Shown: positions 1 through 17,294, numbered from the stretch's first letter. The stretch is 64,000 nt of DNA from Pyronema omphalodes (GCA_024516155.1 JAJJXM010000010.1:248001-312000); one strand, 5' to 3'. The notes: a model not told the origin generated them from the letters alone. Numbers and translations are program-made.

Positions 1-2383
1 CAATAGATATCTCGCGCTCCCCGTCGCCGGTATTACATCGCCAACCATCGCGTTCACCTCAACCCTACCATAGCTCTAAGCGAGACCCGACACAGCAGTC
101 AGAACCCTACTATGATTATATCTCAGTGGAGAAATCCCGAGCTAGAGCATCACCTATGGGAGGTTCAGAGTCGGGAACCGAGGCAGATGACGAATTGACG
201 AAAAGACTACCGGCACCCCCGGGGCGACGACGAATATCCTCAGATGATGATTCTTGGAACGAAACTACCAATCGTGAAAGGGGACGTACACCCAAGCGGG
301 GTGAAGCCACAACCAAAAAACTCGAGAAATCTAAACGCGTGGGAATAGCTATCCTTCGCCGGGGTTTAGAAATTGGTTTGTCGGTGGTGTTGGTGATTAT
401 AGTGCTTTTCGGTAGAGAGCGGAGAGCTTGGAAAGAAGTATTACTTCGTAAAGGAGGTTCGCAAAAAAATCTTAGATTTAAAATGAATATGAAGGTAGCT
501 GATCCGCCGTAGAAATCTTATATTGGTTGGCTTCGTACACAGCCATAATTCTTTCGTATCCTCTCCGAGTCTTGCTTAGAGGTAGCACTTTACAACGTCC
601 GAAATCCCTGGATCCTTCACCAATACTCTACCCGATCCTTTTTCCTGTGCTTATTGCACTTTCCTTGACGCCACAAGATATCAACCTATCAAATCCATTC
701 CTCCTCGCCAATCTTGTGATATCACTCTCGAATATTCCTCCCACAATATTACCATGGTGGGATCTACGATGGGTCCTATCACTACTACCATTAATACCAT
801 CACTGAGTCATGGAAATGTTGGAATTTATGGGGGAATTGGCAACACCCTTGCCCTAATCCCACCCATCAATGCAACCCTCACCTCAGCCCTAACCGATAT
901 ATTACACCCATCACTAACCTCCAGCGAGCTTCGTCTTCTTTCAGCGGCATTAATAAATCTTCTCTATCATGCCTCTTCACCTCAGGCTATTATCCTCCGC
1001 GCCATAATGTGGGGTGGGGGCGTTTCCCTTTTCCTGCTATCCGAGGACGTAATCCGCTGGAATGTTTCTCTCGCACGAGTTCCTCTCCACCGATTCAAGC
1101 GGGCCGGCAACGCAGTAGTCGGTATCGAGCGTCTCAAAACTCTCGTCCGTAAAGGCGCCAATAACTGGAAGAAATCCCGAGAAGCCTCCGATTCCGAAGC
1201 CGATATAGCAATGGATAAACAACGGGCTCGGAAAACCCATACCAGACACCAAAGCAGTAATTCATTTTATTTCACAGGGTTAACGGCAAAAGAAGCAAAT
1301 ACCCGTAGAATGTCTTACGCAGCTTATGTCTATATCCTAATTCTCTCTTTCATCTTCCTAGGTCTTCGTCCCTATATTGGAAAACGTGCTCTAGACGGTG
1401 TAGACCCATTCATCTGGGCTCCTGGCTACATCTTCTGCGGCCAATCCTGGTACCAAAGAATCATCGACCACCTCTCTCCAGGTTCAGGCTACTGTTTCAC
1501 CAACGGCTCCGTTGCAGCCGCCAACACCCGCCTTCTAATCCTCCTCTCCTGGTTCAGTATCCTAACCACCGGCCTAACCCTCCAAACCCTCTTCTCCGCA
1601 AACTTCTCCGTCGACACAAGACGCAAAGTCTTCCACGGAATGGTAATCCTAATGTTCCTAACCACCGGCCTAATCGATCCTCCCTTTACACACCTATGTC
1701 TATCCCTAGCAATCTCCATCTTCCTATTAGTAGACTTAATCCGGGCCGGTCAACTACCCCCAGTTAGTGCGTATATCGCCAGATTTCTGGAACCATATGT
1801 CGACAATAGGGATCTTAAAGGGCCTATGGTGGTTTCGCATGTTTTTCTGCTCCTGGGAACGGCAGTTGGTTGGTGGCTTACATTGGCGGGTATGGAAGTG
1901 AGGAATTGGGATTGGAGCCCCGGGAGCTCCGGGAACCCTGCGAACCCCGCGAACCCTGTGAACTCCGGCCACCACCTAACCCTAGCTCTAACCAGCGGCG
2001 TAACCTGCGTAGGCCTAGGCGACGCCTTCGCAAGCCTTATTGGCCGCCGTTACGGCCACCATAAATGGGGTTGGAAGGGTGGGAAAAGTCTTGAGGGATC
2101 TGTGGCTTTTTGTGTCGCTGTTACTTGCGGGTTGGCTGTTTCGAGGTTTTGGATTTTGAAAGCTGTAGCTGGTGCGAGCGCGAGCGCCGGGGCTGCAGTG
2201 GGAATGGAAATGGGAACAGGAACAGTAGAGGGAATAGGAGGAAATTGGAATGCGGGAATCTGGTTGAAACTTCTGATCACAGCGGCTTGGGGAAGTCTTC
2301 TGGAAGCTACGGCTACGGGGGTAAATGATAATGTGATTGTACCGTTGGGAGTTTGGGCTGTTGTTAGAGGGTTTGGGTTGTAG
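1..2383 (+). CDS. SEC59: Dolichol kinase, 5' end outside the window
   Basis: The enzyme phosphorylates dolichol with CTP in the ER membrane to give dolichyl phosphate, the lipid carrier for N-glycans, O-mannose and GPI anchors. The exons are 1-447 and 513-2383. The intron has a GTAAAG donor at 448 and ends in CCGTAG at 512. The frame is open to the left edge, so the true start is outside; 771 residues are visible. The visible N-terminus is polar (Ser/Arg/Pro-rich) and is followed by many hydrophobic membrane segments. Near the C-terminus is the diagnostic CTP-binding region: GLGDAFASLIGRRYG, then KWGWKGGKSLEGS, as in Sec59-type dolichol kinases. A loop just before it carries a short NPANPANP repeat encoded by a 9-bp DNA repeat (about 1930-1960). 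The TAG stop lies at the very start of a heptamer repeat array. DPM1, which uses the product, is also in this window. Confidence 0.92.
448..512 (+). other. Dolichol kinase intron
   Basis: This 65-nt intron has a GTAAAG donor, a CTGAT branch-like site near 499 and a TAG acceptor. Removing it joins the hydrophobic frames as ..LLQ-ILYW... It shows that the in-frame TTG at 527 is internal to the gene and not a start. Confidence 0.8.
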
Positions 2384-2494
2384 GTTGTAGGTTGTAGGTT
2401 GTTGGTTGTTGGTTGTAGGTTGTAGGTTGTAGGTTGTAGGTTGTAGGTTGTAGGTTGTAGGTTGTAGGCTTGGGTTGTTGGTTGTTGGTTGTAG
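2376..2494. repeat. GGTTGTA heptamer tandem array
   Basis: About 17 head-to-tail copies of GGTTGTA, with GGTTGTT variants in two blocks. The array begins inside the last codons of dolichol kinase, and the first TAG of the array is the stop codon. Confidence 0.9.
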
Positions 2495-3147
2495 ATATGC
2501 GATGGGGGATGGGAGGGGGTGTATAATATACAAGTATAGTTACAGTTACAGTTACATAGATGTTTTTCTTTTTCTATGGCGCTGTGTGGTGTGGTGTGGT
2601 GTGGGTTTGATAAGTTCAATAAATTCAGTAAGTTCAATAAAGCTTATTGATATGTGAACGAATGAATATCTGTATATCATAGATACTGATAATTAAGGAG
2701 TTATGAGTTTATTGCTGGGGTAATTGGGGTAATTGTGGTAATTTGGTATAACCGCAGCAGTTTTTTTTTTTTTTTTTTTACTCCGCTTTTCATGAAAAAA
2801 TATTATAATATTCGGATATATATTTTATTTCTGATATATATTCTTAGTCTTATAGTTCAAGTATCGTAACCTTTATTTACTCTACGAACCAGTTTTCTTG
2901 GTAAAGCAAAGTAAATTATGAAATTTATGATTCAAATCAACGAGTGATCTATCATGAGGACATTTTGCGATACATATATAAACAGCAATTTAGATATTTT
3001 AAAAACGCCAAACAAATTAGGACGAAAATTTTACAGCAGCAAATCCTCCCCAACCATCTCTCTCTTTCTCTGTCTCAGAAATAAATTTTTTTCCCCCTTC
3101 TCCCCCTTCTCCCCCTTCTTCCCCGTCAAAGCCACATTATTAGCAAA
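2495..3147. other. Convergent 3' intergenic region
   Basis: This lies between the 3' ends of dolichol kinase (+) and the ABC transporter (-). It is AT-rich. It holds TTCAATAAA-like words at 2608-2642, a T19 tract at 2761-2779, and three copies of CCCCCTTCT at about 3094-3120. No coding region was recognised. Confidence 0.7.
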
Positions 3148-8206
<5,059 letters not shown>

Positions 8207-9134
8207 TTATCACCGGCGCTCTCCAATGGAGCGGCTTTTCTTTTGTCGTTGTCTTCGCGTTTGTGGAGTATGGTGGAGCTCCTTGGTTGTGAAAAGAGTG
8301 TAAGTTGATGGATACTAGATACCTGAGCGAAGTATTCAAGGCGTAAAAGGCAGGTTTTTTCGGGGCTGATCCGGAATATAAGATCAAACTCGTATCACTA
8401 CTTTCTTAGCTCATGGTATACTATTTAACTACATTCTTTCTTCATTTCCTGGTATTGTGAGTCACGCTACACAGCAGTCCATTCCCGTAAGCAAGGCCCG
8501 GATCAGGCGCGAGGATTGCTTTGCCATCTCGACTCACTGTCGCGTCTCCGCTCGTTTGGGGTGCATCGAGATAGAACTTTTCATGCAACATTACCATCAC
8601 CTCCCCTTTCTGTCCAGAGTATAACCAAATGAATCAGGTCGATCCGACCCGGGGCTCTTCAGGTGGCGTCGGCGACAATCTTCTTCTCGCCTGAATTGAC
8701 ATTATATTTCTAGGTATGTACTCCGGTACAAGGGTAGGTCCAGCGCTCTATTGTATCACCGCGCCCGACTCTTTTTCACCATACAGCAGGAAATTCTAAG
8801 ACCACTGCTTCAAGAGGCTCCCAATATCTTTTAATAATTTCAGTTAGAATTGAATATGATATTGATCTTCATCTTTTACCATTTTCCAGGAAATCTCTGA
8901 AGTTATGGCCTCACTATTGCTATGTGCGAATTGTAGGCGATGCGCGATACACGTGAACCACGATCTGCAGGGTCATTGAGGCTCAAACCACAAATCCCAT
9001 TTCTCCCTCTGAAAGTTCATTGAGTTCCCCATTCCTGATAACAGTCTCGACCTGGTTGCTCTCACAATCTATTATCAATTTATCGTAAGGTCAATAAACT
9101 TTTCTCACCGCAATGAGATGAAGATGTGTAAGAA

Positions 9135-9234
9135 GTACACTTTTTCTCGTGTTTTTCTTTGCGGGCTCGTAAACGATGTGCATGCGACCCAGAATCTGCA
9201 GACGCATGCAAGAGTGCCTATCAAAAAAGTGTAC
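9135..9234. repeat. 11-bp inverted repeat, arms 78 bp apart
   Basis: GTACACTTTTT at 9135-9145 is the exact reverse complement of AAAAAGTGTAC at 9224-9234. It could be a footprint of a small inverted-repeat element, or chance. Confidence 0.4.
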
Positions 9235-9305
9235 ATTTCAGTGCGTCAATGTGAATCACATGGGCATACGATTTAACGCTGTTTGTCAAAGTCCGACAAA
9301 GTCCG

Positions 9306-9479
9306 ATGCGGATTGACGAAGTCGACATAGTAAATGAAGTTGACGAAAATGATAGAGCTGACGAAGTTGATGAGGTTTATGAAATTGACGAAATTGACAA
9401 AGTCGACGAAGATGATGAAGTTGACAAAAAACTATTTCTGTTCCGACAAAATCTCTACAATCCTACTTCCCTTTTATAA
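9306..9479 (+). CDS. Possible small acidic ORF, 57 aa
   Basis: The ATG-to-TAA frame encodes a repeating DEVD/NEVD/DEVY/EIDEID pattern over about 40 residues, then a basic-hydrophobic tail KKLFLFRQNLYNP. The DNA is a loose repeat of a GAAGTTGAC nonamer, so the reading frame may simply be a by-product of a minisatellite. No family is recognised, and there is no clear promoter or neighbour to support expression. Confidence 0.2.
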   Translation: MRIDEVDIVNEVDENDRADEVDEVYEIDEIDKVDEDDEVDKKLFLFRQNLYNPTSLL

Positions 9480-12400
9480 ATAGCGTCATGATTGCCTTTT
9501 TGTACCCAAGTACGATATTTGATCTTTCCCCAGTTCGATCTTATCGCAGTCGTGTAACTTCTCCTTCTTTCAAGCTTTACATGCAAGTTGCGACCCAACT
9601 TCCACAAGGCATGAGGCAAGGAGCCCTATTTGATATCCAATATCTAATCTCCCATGATTCTGATTATGATACAGTTGGGCTGTAGTAATATCCGGGGTAC
9701 ATATGTATATGTAAACATATTCAACCGTCATTCCTGGACCCCGGGCTGGGCTGTAAACTTTGTACTCTGTACTCTATACTCGAAGTATGCATACAAATAT
9801 CGTTTTGGTCTCGGATTCATGCGGCGAAACATTCCTAATCAGGTTGTCTTGGATTCCATGAGCGACTGGAAAAATTGAAGGGAGCTGAGCTGAGGACTAT
9901 ACATAGTTCCATATGCACAAACGAAATATTTCCATGCATACATAAGCTCTCTTTTATTCCAAGTCAACCTTATCAAGTCGCATCTACTGGCTTTGTTTTA
10001 CAGTTCACTCCGCAAACATGTCACAGACTCACAGTTTTCCACCGATCCATAGTACTATGGCACCATGTCTCGGGGGGGATTTTCGAAATTGGGTTAATAA
10101 ACAAGGTTAAACGATCCGGCAATTGTGACCATATCTTACATTTTATTTAGGAAAATCTATGTAATCACTAAAATATATGACTAGCAGTCTATCGTCATCA
10201 ATGGTTGATCAACCCTACATATATTCGACACATATAATAGCTATGTAGAACTTGCCTATCTTGTTTATAATTCGCCATGTGTCTCAGGTAGGAAATATTT
10301 GTACGACCTATACGGTATGCGGCTGGCCGCCCAGCCATGGTATGTAAGTATGCAGATTGCATGTATGCGGTGTAGTATGCTGTGTAGCATAACCTACATA
10401 TGTTGTGTATATCCAGAAATATACCCAAGGACAGTACATTTTCCCTACAAGCCACAAACCATAAACTGGGGTTAGAAACGTCCTAGACAGAATTTTTGTT
10501 TAAGATTAGAAATTCAAAAAGGCCTTTCAGTAATACCGTGTTGAACGGTGCTATACGGTGGTCACTGATCCACTGCTTCATGGTGCTCGTTGCTATACGG
10601 TTCTCACTGCTAAAAAAGTTTGCTATATTATCGAGGGGTACTATAAAGCTTGATTGAGCTTATCGGGGGAATAAAATGATAATCGATATGGCTTATGGCG
10701 CCATATTATGACTTGATTTTAAAGATAGAATGAGGACCAGAATTGAGATTTGGATATATACATATATACACATATATGGCGTCGATTTTTACAGGAGTTG
10801 ATACCGCGGAGGGTCTTTATCTTAGAATCTTTGTATGGGAATGTGAATTGGCGGGTTATGGTGCTGGGGGAAAGACCTGTGTTTACGTTTTCGGGGAAAA
10901 TGATAACTGTCTAACTGGCTATGTATGTACAGATTAAGCTCATTAATGTTTTACGTGATCTTCGGTTTGCTATCAACATCAAGCTTTTTTGCATCCAGCC
11001 GCAGCACCGACAAAAAGAAACCTAAGACATGAAGTAAGTTTCTCGGTGTTATCTTCATCATGATGAAAGCACCTGAAACAGTTTACAGCACCCCTCAAGA
11101 GTAACTATTTTTTTGAGTTACCCTAGCAGGTGAGATTCCGTAATCGAAATCCGAGACCTATGTCTGATCCAGATTCGATCCAGCCTTGAATGCCGTCGAA
11201 CCAACTGGCTGATAACCATATATGTACGTAGGTAATTTGCGCCGTTTCGGTGAATCCGGGGATTGATATAAAGGCTCCCTATTGGTATTTACTGTTTTTT
11301 TGTTTTACTTGTTTCCATAATCGGTCTTAAACAAGTTTTCTTCTCGTTTGTGTATATGGGTTGTTCATATACTGATATTTATGAAAGCCGAAACCCAGTC
11401 CTGCGCGGACCATTACATATATAGTTAACCCATATCTAATATTCTCTCGCCTTCGCTTCATCCAGATAGATACATAGTAAGAACAGCAAGTTCCCGTTAT
11501 CAAAATCCGTAAGTACGTACATACATGTATCAAAATAATCGAATGCACACCTGCGCCTTACAACACAAATCGTATCGCATCTCATCTCAATTCCGTCCAT
11601 ATCATCCGTCGGATAGCAACAGATACTGGATTACTGGATGCAATGACCGATCTGTGTTCCAAAGTTTATCTAACTATTCCTTGCATGTCCAACGCTTGAT
11701 TCCGCGCTACATGGTTGGTGGGGAACGTTTTCGGTACCCAACTCCGGTATACATATGTACATGTACGTACTAGCTTTTAGTAGCCGAAAAAAATTAAAAA
11801 TAAAAACTGAAAAGCTGGCTGGCTTTAATGAATCAGTAAATAAACCATCGAGAACCATAAAAAAATTCGGGGCTACAGGCTATTGGGCTACGGATAATTA
11901 CTGATGAATCTGATTATTAATTCACTATTCCAAACCTCGCCACATCCGCAAATATTCGTAAAACAAAAAATATCTTGTACTACCTTACCTTAACCCTCCC
12001 TGGTATTCACTCGGTCAAATGATCAAATGATCAAAGTTACAATTGCACCCCAGGCCACTTAAAATCCGAAGCGAAGCGAAGCATAGCCAAGTAAAGCATA
12101 TCTAAGTCTAGCTAATCTATATAACACCCAATATCCCATCGAAGCATCCTTCAATTACTTAGAGGAAGCAAAATAAGCAACATAAGGTTGGGGCGTGGAA
12201 TTTGAACTGGTTTGAAATTAAGCGAATCAGATAGTAGATAATACATATTAAACAGTAGATAGTAGATAGGAGAATTTACCAAAGACCCAGGTAGCTAGAT
12301 AAGCCTTTCACCGACATACTATGTATCGCTTAACGGACTATCACCGTCGCCGTCACCGTATTCCGGTCATGCGGATGAGAATAAGGCAAGAGGTGACCAG

Positions 12401-12997
12401 GTAACGAGGGCGTTTGAGTGTTTATGCAGGGTGCCTGAGCAGTGAGGAACGATAAGGGGGGGTATGGATAAATTGTGTAATAAACTGTGAAATAAAGTGG
12501 AGGATGGGTGGAACTGCGAGTATGACTCAGAATAAATCGGGGTTCTCGGGGGTGCCCGAGTCATGCAACCATGATGCCGCTGATATGTAGTGATATGGTA
12601 TGATTCATTAACGCTATTAACACGGACTACCAATGTGATGACGCATTGAGGAAACCTGGTGGTGGATTCTACTCATCAGAGGGTGTTGACTCTCTTTATC
12701 GTAGAATTGACTCTGAGAAGAGAGACAAGGTAGTCATGGATTTAGTCACTGACAATGACTCAGTTCGAAATTCTTCGGACTTCACATCGCTGCACTTTTT
12801 TCCAAAAAATACGAGATAAGAGTTAAAGTAGAGTTGTATATTCATATAATATTATCAAGGTCGCAAAAATGGCCTCGTTCTATCTATTCCAATCCGAAGC
12901 CTTGCCGACCTAAATTCACCCAGTCTAGTTATAATTAAGCAAACCCAACACCATCCATCCCAGGAGACCCAAAGTAAAAACCCAAACACCAATTCTT

Positions 12998-14362
12998 CTA
13001 CAACTTCAATCCACCGATACCATTAGGCATTCTTTCAACTCCCATAACTTTAAGGTTCTCTGTTTCTCCGTATGCGTTGTAAGCAACACCTCGGAAGTTC
13101 CAGGGAACCGTTCCATCCTGCATGTTTCCTCCCAAATCCGTTGCTCTACTCCAAATCTTTGTATCTCTAGTAATCTTTGAAACCTGAGGCTTAGGCATCT
13201 TGTACTTCCAGATGACCCAACCCCACTTGTACATCTCCTGGCCCTCTGGGGTAGCGAGCTCTTCCTTAGCAGGGTAGACGATCTCGGCCTCGTCCCAGGT
13301 TGCTCCCTTGTCACTACTGACTTCAACCTTAACCACAGGCCCGTCATCCGCCTGTGGAAGAGCATATCCACAAACTTCCAACTCGCCATTTTCCCCAGCA
13401 ACATGGGCAGTTCCCGGCTCAGGATAAGCGACAACCGAGTTGATAGGCAATCCCTGAATAGCGGGGATCTTGGGCCAATATTCAAGTGCCTGAGCCTTGC
13501 TGGTGACGCAAGGGGGTAGGATCTTGTAGTCGCGCTGCATGTAGAAGTTGTTGCTTTCGCATTTCTTGACTAGGATTCTGTCAAGCCACTTGGTCCAACG
13601 AGCCCCTGCGATTCCGGGAATTACGACACGAATAGGAAATCCGTGGTTAACGTTGAGAGGTTGATCATTCATCTAGGGTTTGTTAGTTCGTCTCCTCCGT
13701 CTCCTTCGTCTATGGTTTCATCACGGATACTTACGTCTAGAGCGAGGATGATTTTCTTGGTTTTATCCAAGCATCTCTCGAGCGGAATTGAACTTCCATA
13801 ATAACTGTCGTCCTGAACATCGGTTTGTGAGCAGTTAAAGTGCACATGCCCAATATCAGTCTTAATCGTTAATCCCAGGCGACCAAGCACATCTGCCAAC
13901 AATGGGCCACGCCAAGTACAGTTGCAAACAGCACCGTCATTCCAGTCGATTCCGTCGACCTCCTTGACTTTTGTTCGCATTGTATGTCGCCGGTTTCCGG
14001 CACATTGGAGGGCGGCAATTACGGTGTGCTGCTGGTAGTCTTTGCGGAGGGATTCAATCGAGAGTTGTGCTGAGCGTGCGACATTACCGTCGATGTGAAG
14101 ACGGAAGGTGGTTGCATCGATGTGTGGAAGTGGTCTGGGATTATAGTTAGCGACGACTTTCTGGGGACGATCCTGGAATCTCACCCATGGTTTCGATCGT
14201 AGGCGGTGTCGGCGGCTGTGATGAAGCTTTCGACAAGCTCTCGCATAGGAGGCTCGCGGTTTAGAGGCTTCTCAACGGAGTATTCAAGCTGAAGTTGCAT
14301 TGTTAGTTGGAGTTGTTGGGTGTTTGAAGAGCTTTGGCAGGTTTGTGGGAGCTTACAAGCAT
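12998..14362 (-). CDS. Sulfite oxidase (molybdopterin type, no heme domain)
   Basis: Oxidises sulfite to sulfate using a molybdenum-pterin cofactor. The best model has exons 14362-14357, 14288-14185, 14134-13735 and 13672-12998, giving 394 residues. The first exon is only ATG-CTT, followed by a GTAAGC donor and a CTAAC branch before CAG at 14289. The alternative is an unspliced start at the ATG at 14300 (396 residues, also in frame). Motifs include YDRNHG near residue 36, then the molybdenum-ligating Cys in ALQCAGNRR at about residue 81, and NHGFPIRVVIPG, which opens the conserved core after intron 3. A C-terminal dimerisation domain follows. There is no cytochrome b5 domain, so it resembles the plant peroxisomal form that uses oxygen. 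The C-terminus is GLKL, only a weak match to a PTS1 signal. Confidence 0.9.
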
Positions 14363-15719
14363 AGCTATGACGAAATCTGTAGTAACAAGTGTGATGCTAG
14401 TGCCGTGAAGCTGTTCTGGCGTCGTTCGTGAAGTATATCAAGCTCAACAAAGAGGTCTTCCACGCTCTTGTTATGTCGTATGAAAGAGCAGCTGATCAGC
14501 TGGACTTCAAACCCAGACACCGAGGACCGCTCTCTGGACTGAGTTGTTGGATCCGGAGGGCACAGACCAAGACAGCGGCCAGAATCGGCTTTAGAAAGAT
14601 GCATACTAGCCCAAACCAGCCAGCGAATGCAACCCACCGAAGCGAGATGGGCCGCTGAAGGCCGCAAAAAGGCCGGCGCGAAAATCTGGGGGCGGGAACT
14701 CGTGTTAGAAGCCTGAAGCTTCCATTTGCTAGACCCCTAGAGTAATGGAGTTATGGAGTTGGCTTCGTTCTTTAATTGAAGCTTCAACCAAAAACGCGTC
14801 TGAGGTTGTTCCTACGCCTTTTTTCTTGTGAAACCGGCTGGTTGCAGTGCTGTTGCTATACGCGACAATTTTGATCACGGATCTCGGTATAGCCTTATGA
14901 GGAAATCATTCTCGAGGTCTGTTCTGAGCCCAAAACACGCGTTTCTCTCGCACGGTGACAGGGCACGGAGACTTTGCTCCGAAATGTACACAAATTCACC
15001 GAGAGTCTGGTGGCCGAAAACCCTCCACGTATGTGGTATGAATTCTCGGACAAAAATAAAACCTCCTGCAGCAGTAAATAAAATGCAGGAAGTGGTTTTT
15101 CGGTAGTTAAAATGCATTGTTATATTCTTGGAGGGAATTCCCCGGAAAGTTAGGGCTCAGTCTGGGGCTTTTAGGATGCAGATCATGGAGAATGGTTCGA
15201 AATTTTGTTCATCGGAGCTTGACATAAAGCTGAGCTTTTTGGACTGTATTTGAGCTCCATTCAACTGATTACTGGTTCCACAATTTTGAGGACTGTATCT
15301 ACACCTCAAGTCGATTCGGCATGCCGGTTTATCCACTTTCAGCACATGTTTGTGGCTGAGACTTCTCGATGCTCACATCCCTCCTATTTTGATTCAACCA
15401 CAATCCATCACTCTTATTTCCTCGCTATCCTTCGTTCGACAATGGCTGTAACAACGATACGTGATGGTAAACGTATTAATGTCGTTTATAAAAGGGCTAT
15501 ATTTATCGGGCGATACTGGGTAACTGGGCTAGGCGACGTGTTCAACAACGCAAATTTCACAGTGTAGATATATGGAAGCACAATTCCGCTTTTGGAGTTT
15601 CGTGTTCGTTTGTGTTATTTATTGCATCAAACCGAAACCGAAAACCAGGACCGAACAAAGCAACCGAAAAACACCCAGCCAACCTTTTAGTGACACCAAA
15701 AGCAGAAAAAGAAAACCGT
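14363..15719. other. Intergenic region between sulfite oxidase and RPS16
   Basis: The left part (14.36-14.8 kb) is the sulfite oxidase upstream region and is GC-richer, with GGCCGC/GGCCGG words near 14650. The right part lies downstream of RPS16. I see only short open frames with no family resemblance. Confidence 0.6.
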
Positions 15720-16429
15720 TTAACGGTAAGACTCTGTAAACCATAATCAGCATGCCGAATTTCGTGTATCTTTCGGATTTCGGGGATAGGCGTACTCTGG
15801 TATCTGGCACGGGCACCGGGACCACCGAACTTCTTGGGCTCGCAGCGACGGTTGTCAGCGACGAGGAGGGTACGGTCGTAGGAGACAAGAAGCTGCTTGA
15901 TGTGGTTCTTGGAGTGCTCGTCGACGAACTTCTGGAAGTAGGCGACGATGGACTTGGCAATAGCCTGACGGATGGCGTAGATCTGGGAAGTGTGACCTCC
16001 TCCAGTGACGCGGACACGGATGTCAACACCGGCGAAGTGCTCGAGTCCAACGATGAGGAGGGGCTCGTAGGCCTTGAAACGGAGGATCTCAGGCTTGACG
16101 AGGTGGATGGGCTGTCCGTTGACCTTAAGAAGACCCTTTCCGGCCTTGCAGTGGGCTACAGCGGTAGCTACAGAAACACAAACGTCAGAATCGCGATTTT
16201 TCAAATATCTTTGTGAGCCCAATCTGGCAGCAATTTCCCCGCGAATTTCCGTCTCTTTCTCGCGAAAAAAGTTCCCCCTTCACGTAATCTGCAATTCCAC
16301 AATTTCCGTGTCTTTCGCATTTCCTGACATTCTCGCCTCCGTCTCGTAGTAACCGGGGTGGTGGTATTTCATACCGGTCTTCTTCTTGCCGAAGCACTGA
16401 ACGGACTGAACGGGGGCGTCGCCTGCCAT
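15720..16429 (-). CDS. RPS16: 40S ribosomal protein S16 (uS9)
   Basis: Small-subunit ribosomal protein whose C-terminal tail reaches the P-site tRNA. The exons are 16429-16375, 16167-15796 and 15733-15720, giving 441 nt and 146 residues, the usual length. The N-terminus [18 protein letters not shown] is diagnostic. The core contains [19 protein letters not shown] and GPGARARYQ, and the tiny last exon supplies the invariant end KSYR. Intron 1 is 207 nt, about four times the usual length here; intron 2 is 62 nt. It is divergent from RPS20 over a 917-bp gap that carries a CAGTCACA box (on this gene's strand) 143 bp upstream of the ATG and an AGCCCTA box nearby. Confidence 0.97.
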
Positions 16430-16571
16430 ATTTGATGTTTTCGTCGGGTAGATGGTCGAGCGAAGTGGCGTAGGGCGTGGTCGGGCTTGTTAATTCGATA
16501 TCCGTTCGTGGGATTTCCGTTGGTACTGGGCTGTTCTCGCGCTATTTTCGGTGGTGCGCGCTAAGTGCCGT

Positions 16572-16579
16572 TGTGACTG
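16572..16579 (-). promoter_or_regulatory. HomolD-like box (CAGTCACA)
   Basis: Reads TGTGACTG on the + strand, so CAGTCACA in the RPS16 direction, 143 bp upstream of its ATG. It matches the fission-yeast ribosomal protein gene HomolD core. Function is inferred from sequence and from recurrence at other ribosomal protein genes in the window. Confidence 0.55.
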
Positions 16580-16593
16580 CTGTTTCCTCCTCT

Positions 16594-16600
16594 AGCCCTA
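16594..16600 (+). promoter_or_regulatory. AGCCCTA box
   Basis: AGCCCTA lies 14 bp from the HomolD-like box. It matches the core of Tbf1-type (ARCCCTAA) sites known from fungal ribosomal protein promoters. Confidence 0.4.
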
Positions 16601-17155
16601 GAGACAGTGTGTGCGCACCGCGCCACACAACACGAACGACTTGCGACAACGACCGCATGCGGCTCAACACAAGCGCCTGGTATCTATGGACCCGCGCTGT
16701 GAGGCGGTATGCAAAAACGATGGTTTCCGATAAATATCCACATCACGCACAGAATATACTGGCCAATATTTGAACCTGTGAGATGATGATATTTGATACG
16801 CTTTATAACGCTGTATAAAATTTCTGGAATTTTATGAGTTATTTGTGGTGGGAAAATGTGCATGAACAGACTTCAGACGACGCTGAAACCAAGACCCAAA
16901 GGCATGATAAAATTATGACTTAACGAGACAATCTCCAACCACCAAAACTTGGATGAATTCCGAAAACTGTCGACATGAATCCATTAGATCTTCTCTTTGA
17001 TGTTAGAGGGACTCAAAGTTTCCAGAAACATTTCTGGTGCTGCCAAATATTACTGAGGATGGCTATGCACAATACTCGGACGCAGGCAACTGTTACGATC
17101 GATTAAGCGAGCGACGGGCTCATGTACCTTCGCTCTTTAAACTTTCAAACTTGCA

Positions 17156-17163
17156 TTAGGGCT
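17156..17163 (-). promoter_or_regulatory. AGCCCTAA box, inverted
   Basis: TTAGGGCT on the + strand, about 190 bp upstream of the RPS20 ATG. It is the exact reverse complement of the box at 17295. Confidence 0.45.
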
Positions 17164-17294
17164 AGCTAGTTCCCGCAGATAGCACACGTGAGCTCGAAAA
17201 AGGATCCTCGCTAACTCCAGAGCTCAGCAACCGTCAGCCGACGTATATTTTACGCACTCCTCCATACTCCATCATCTCAGTATTAACATCTCAA

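Larger units (their letters stand above)
8207..12997. other. Gene-poor intergenic region of 4.8 kb
   Basis: No conserved protein was recognised on either strand. Short open frames here lack domains and a coding look. The left end, up to about 9.1 kb, should hold the ABC transporter promoter. The interior is rich in ATAC/GTAC/ATGT words (10.2-11.8 kb). It contains an acidic open frame at 9306-9479, an 11-bp inverted repeat (9135-9145 and 9224-9234) and a short direct repeat (10549-10567 and 10591-10609). Transposase and reverse transcriptase motifs were not seen. Confidence 0.6.

Noticed and set aside
8207..12997. Transposon remnants in the gene-poor gap
   Set aside because: No reverse transcriptase, transposase or long terminal or inverted repeats were recognised by eye. 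Only short inverted and direct repeats were found.
15752..16216. A 154-codon + strand frame across RPS16
   Set aside because: Antisense shadow of RPS16, whose sequence and splice joins are unambiguous.
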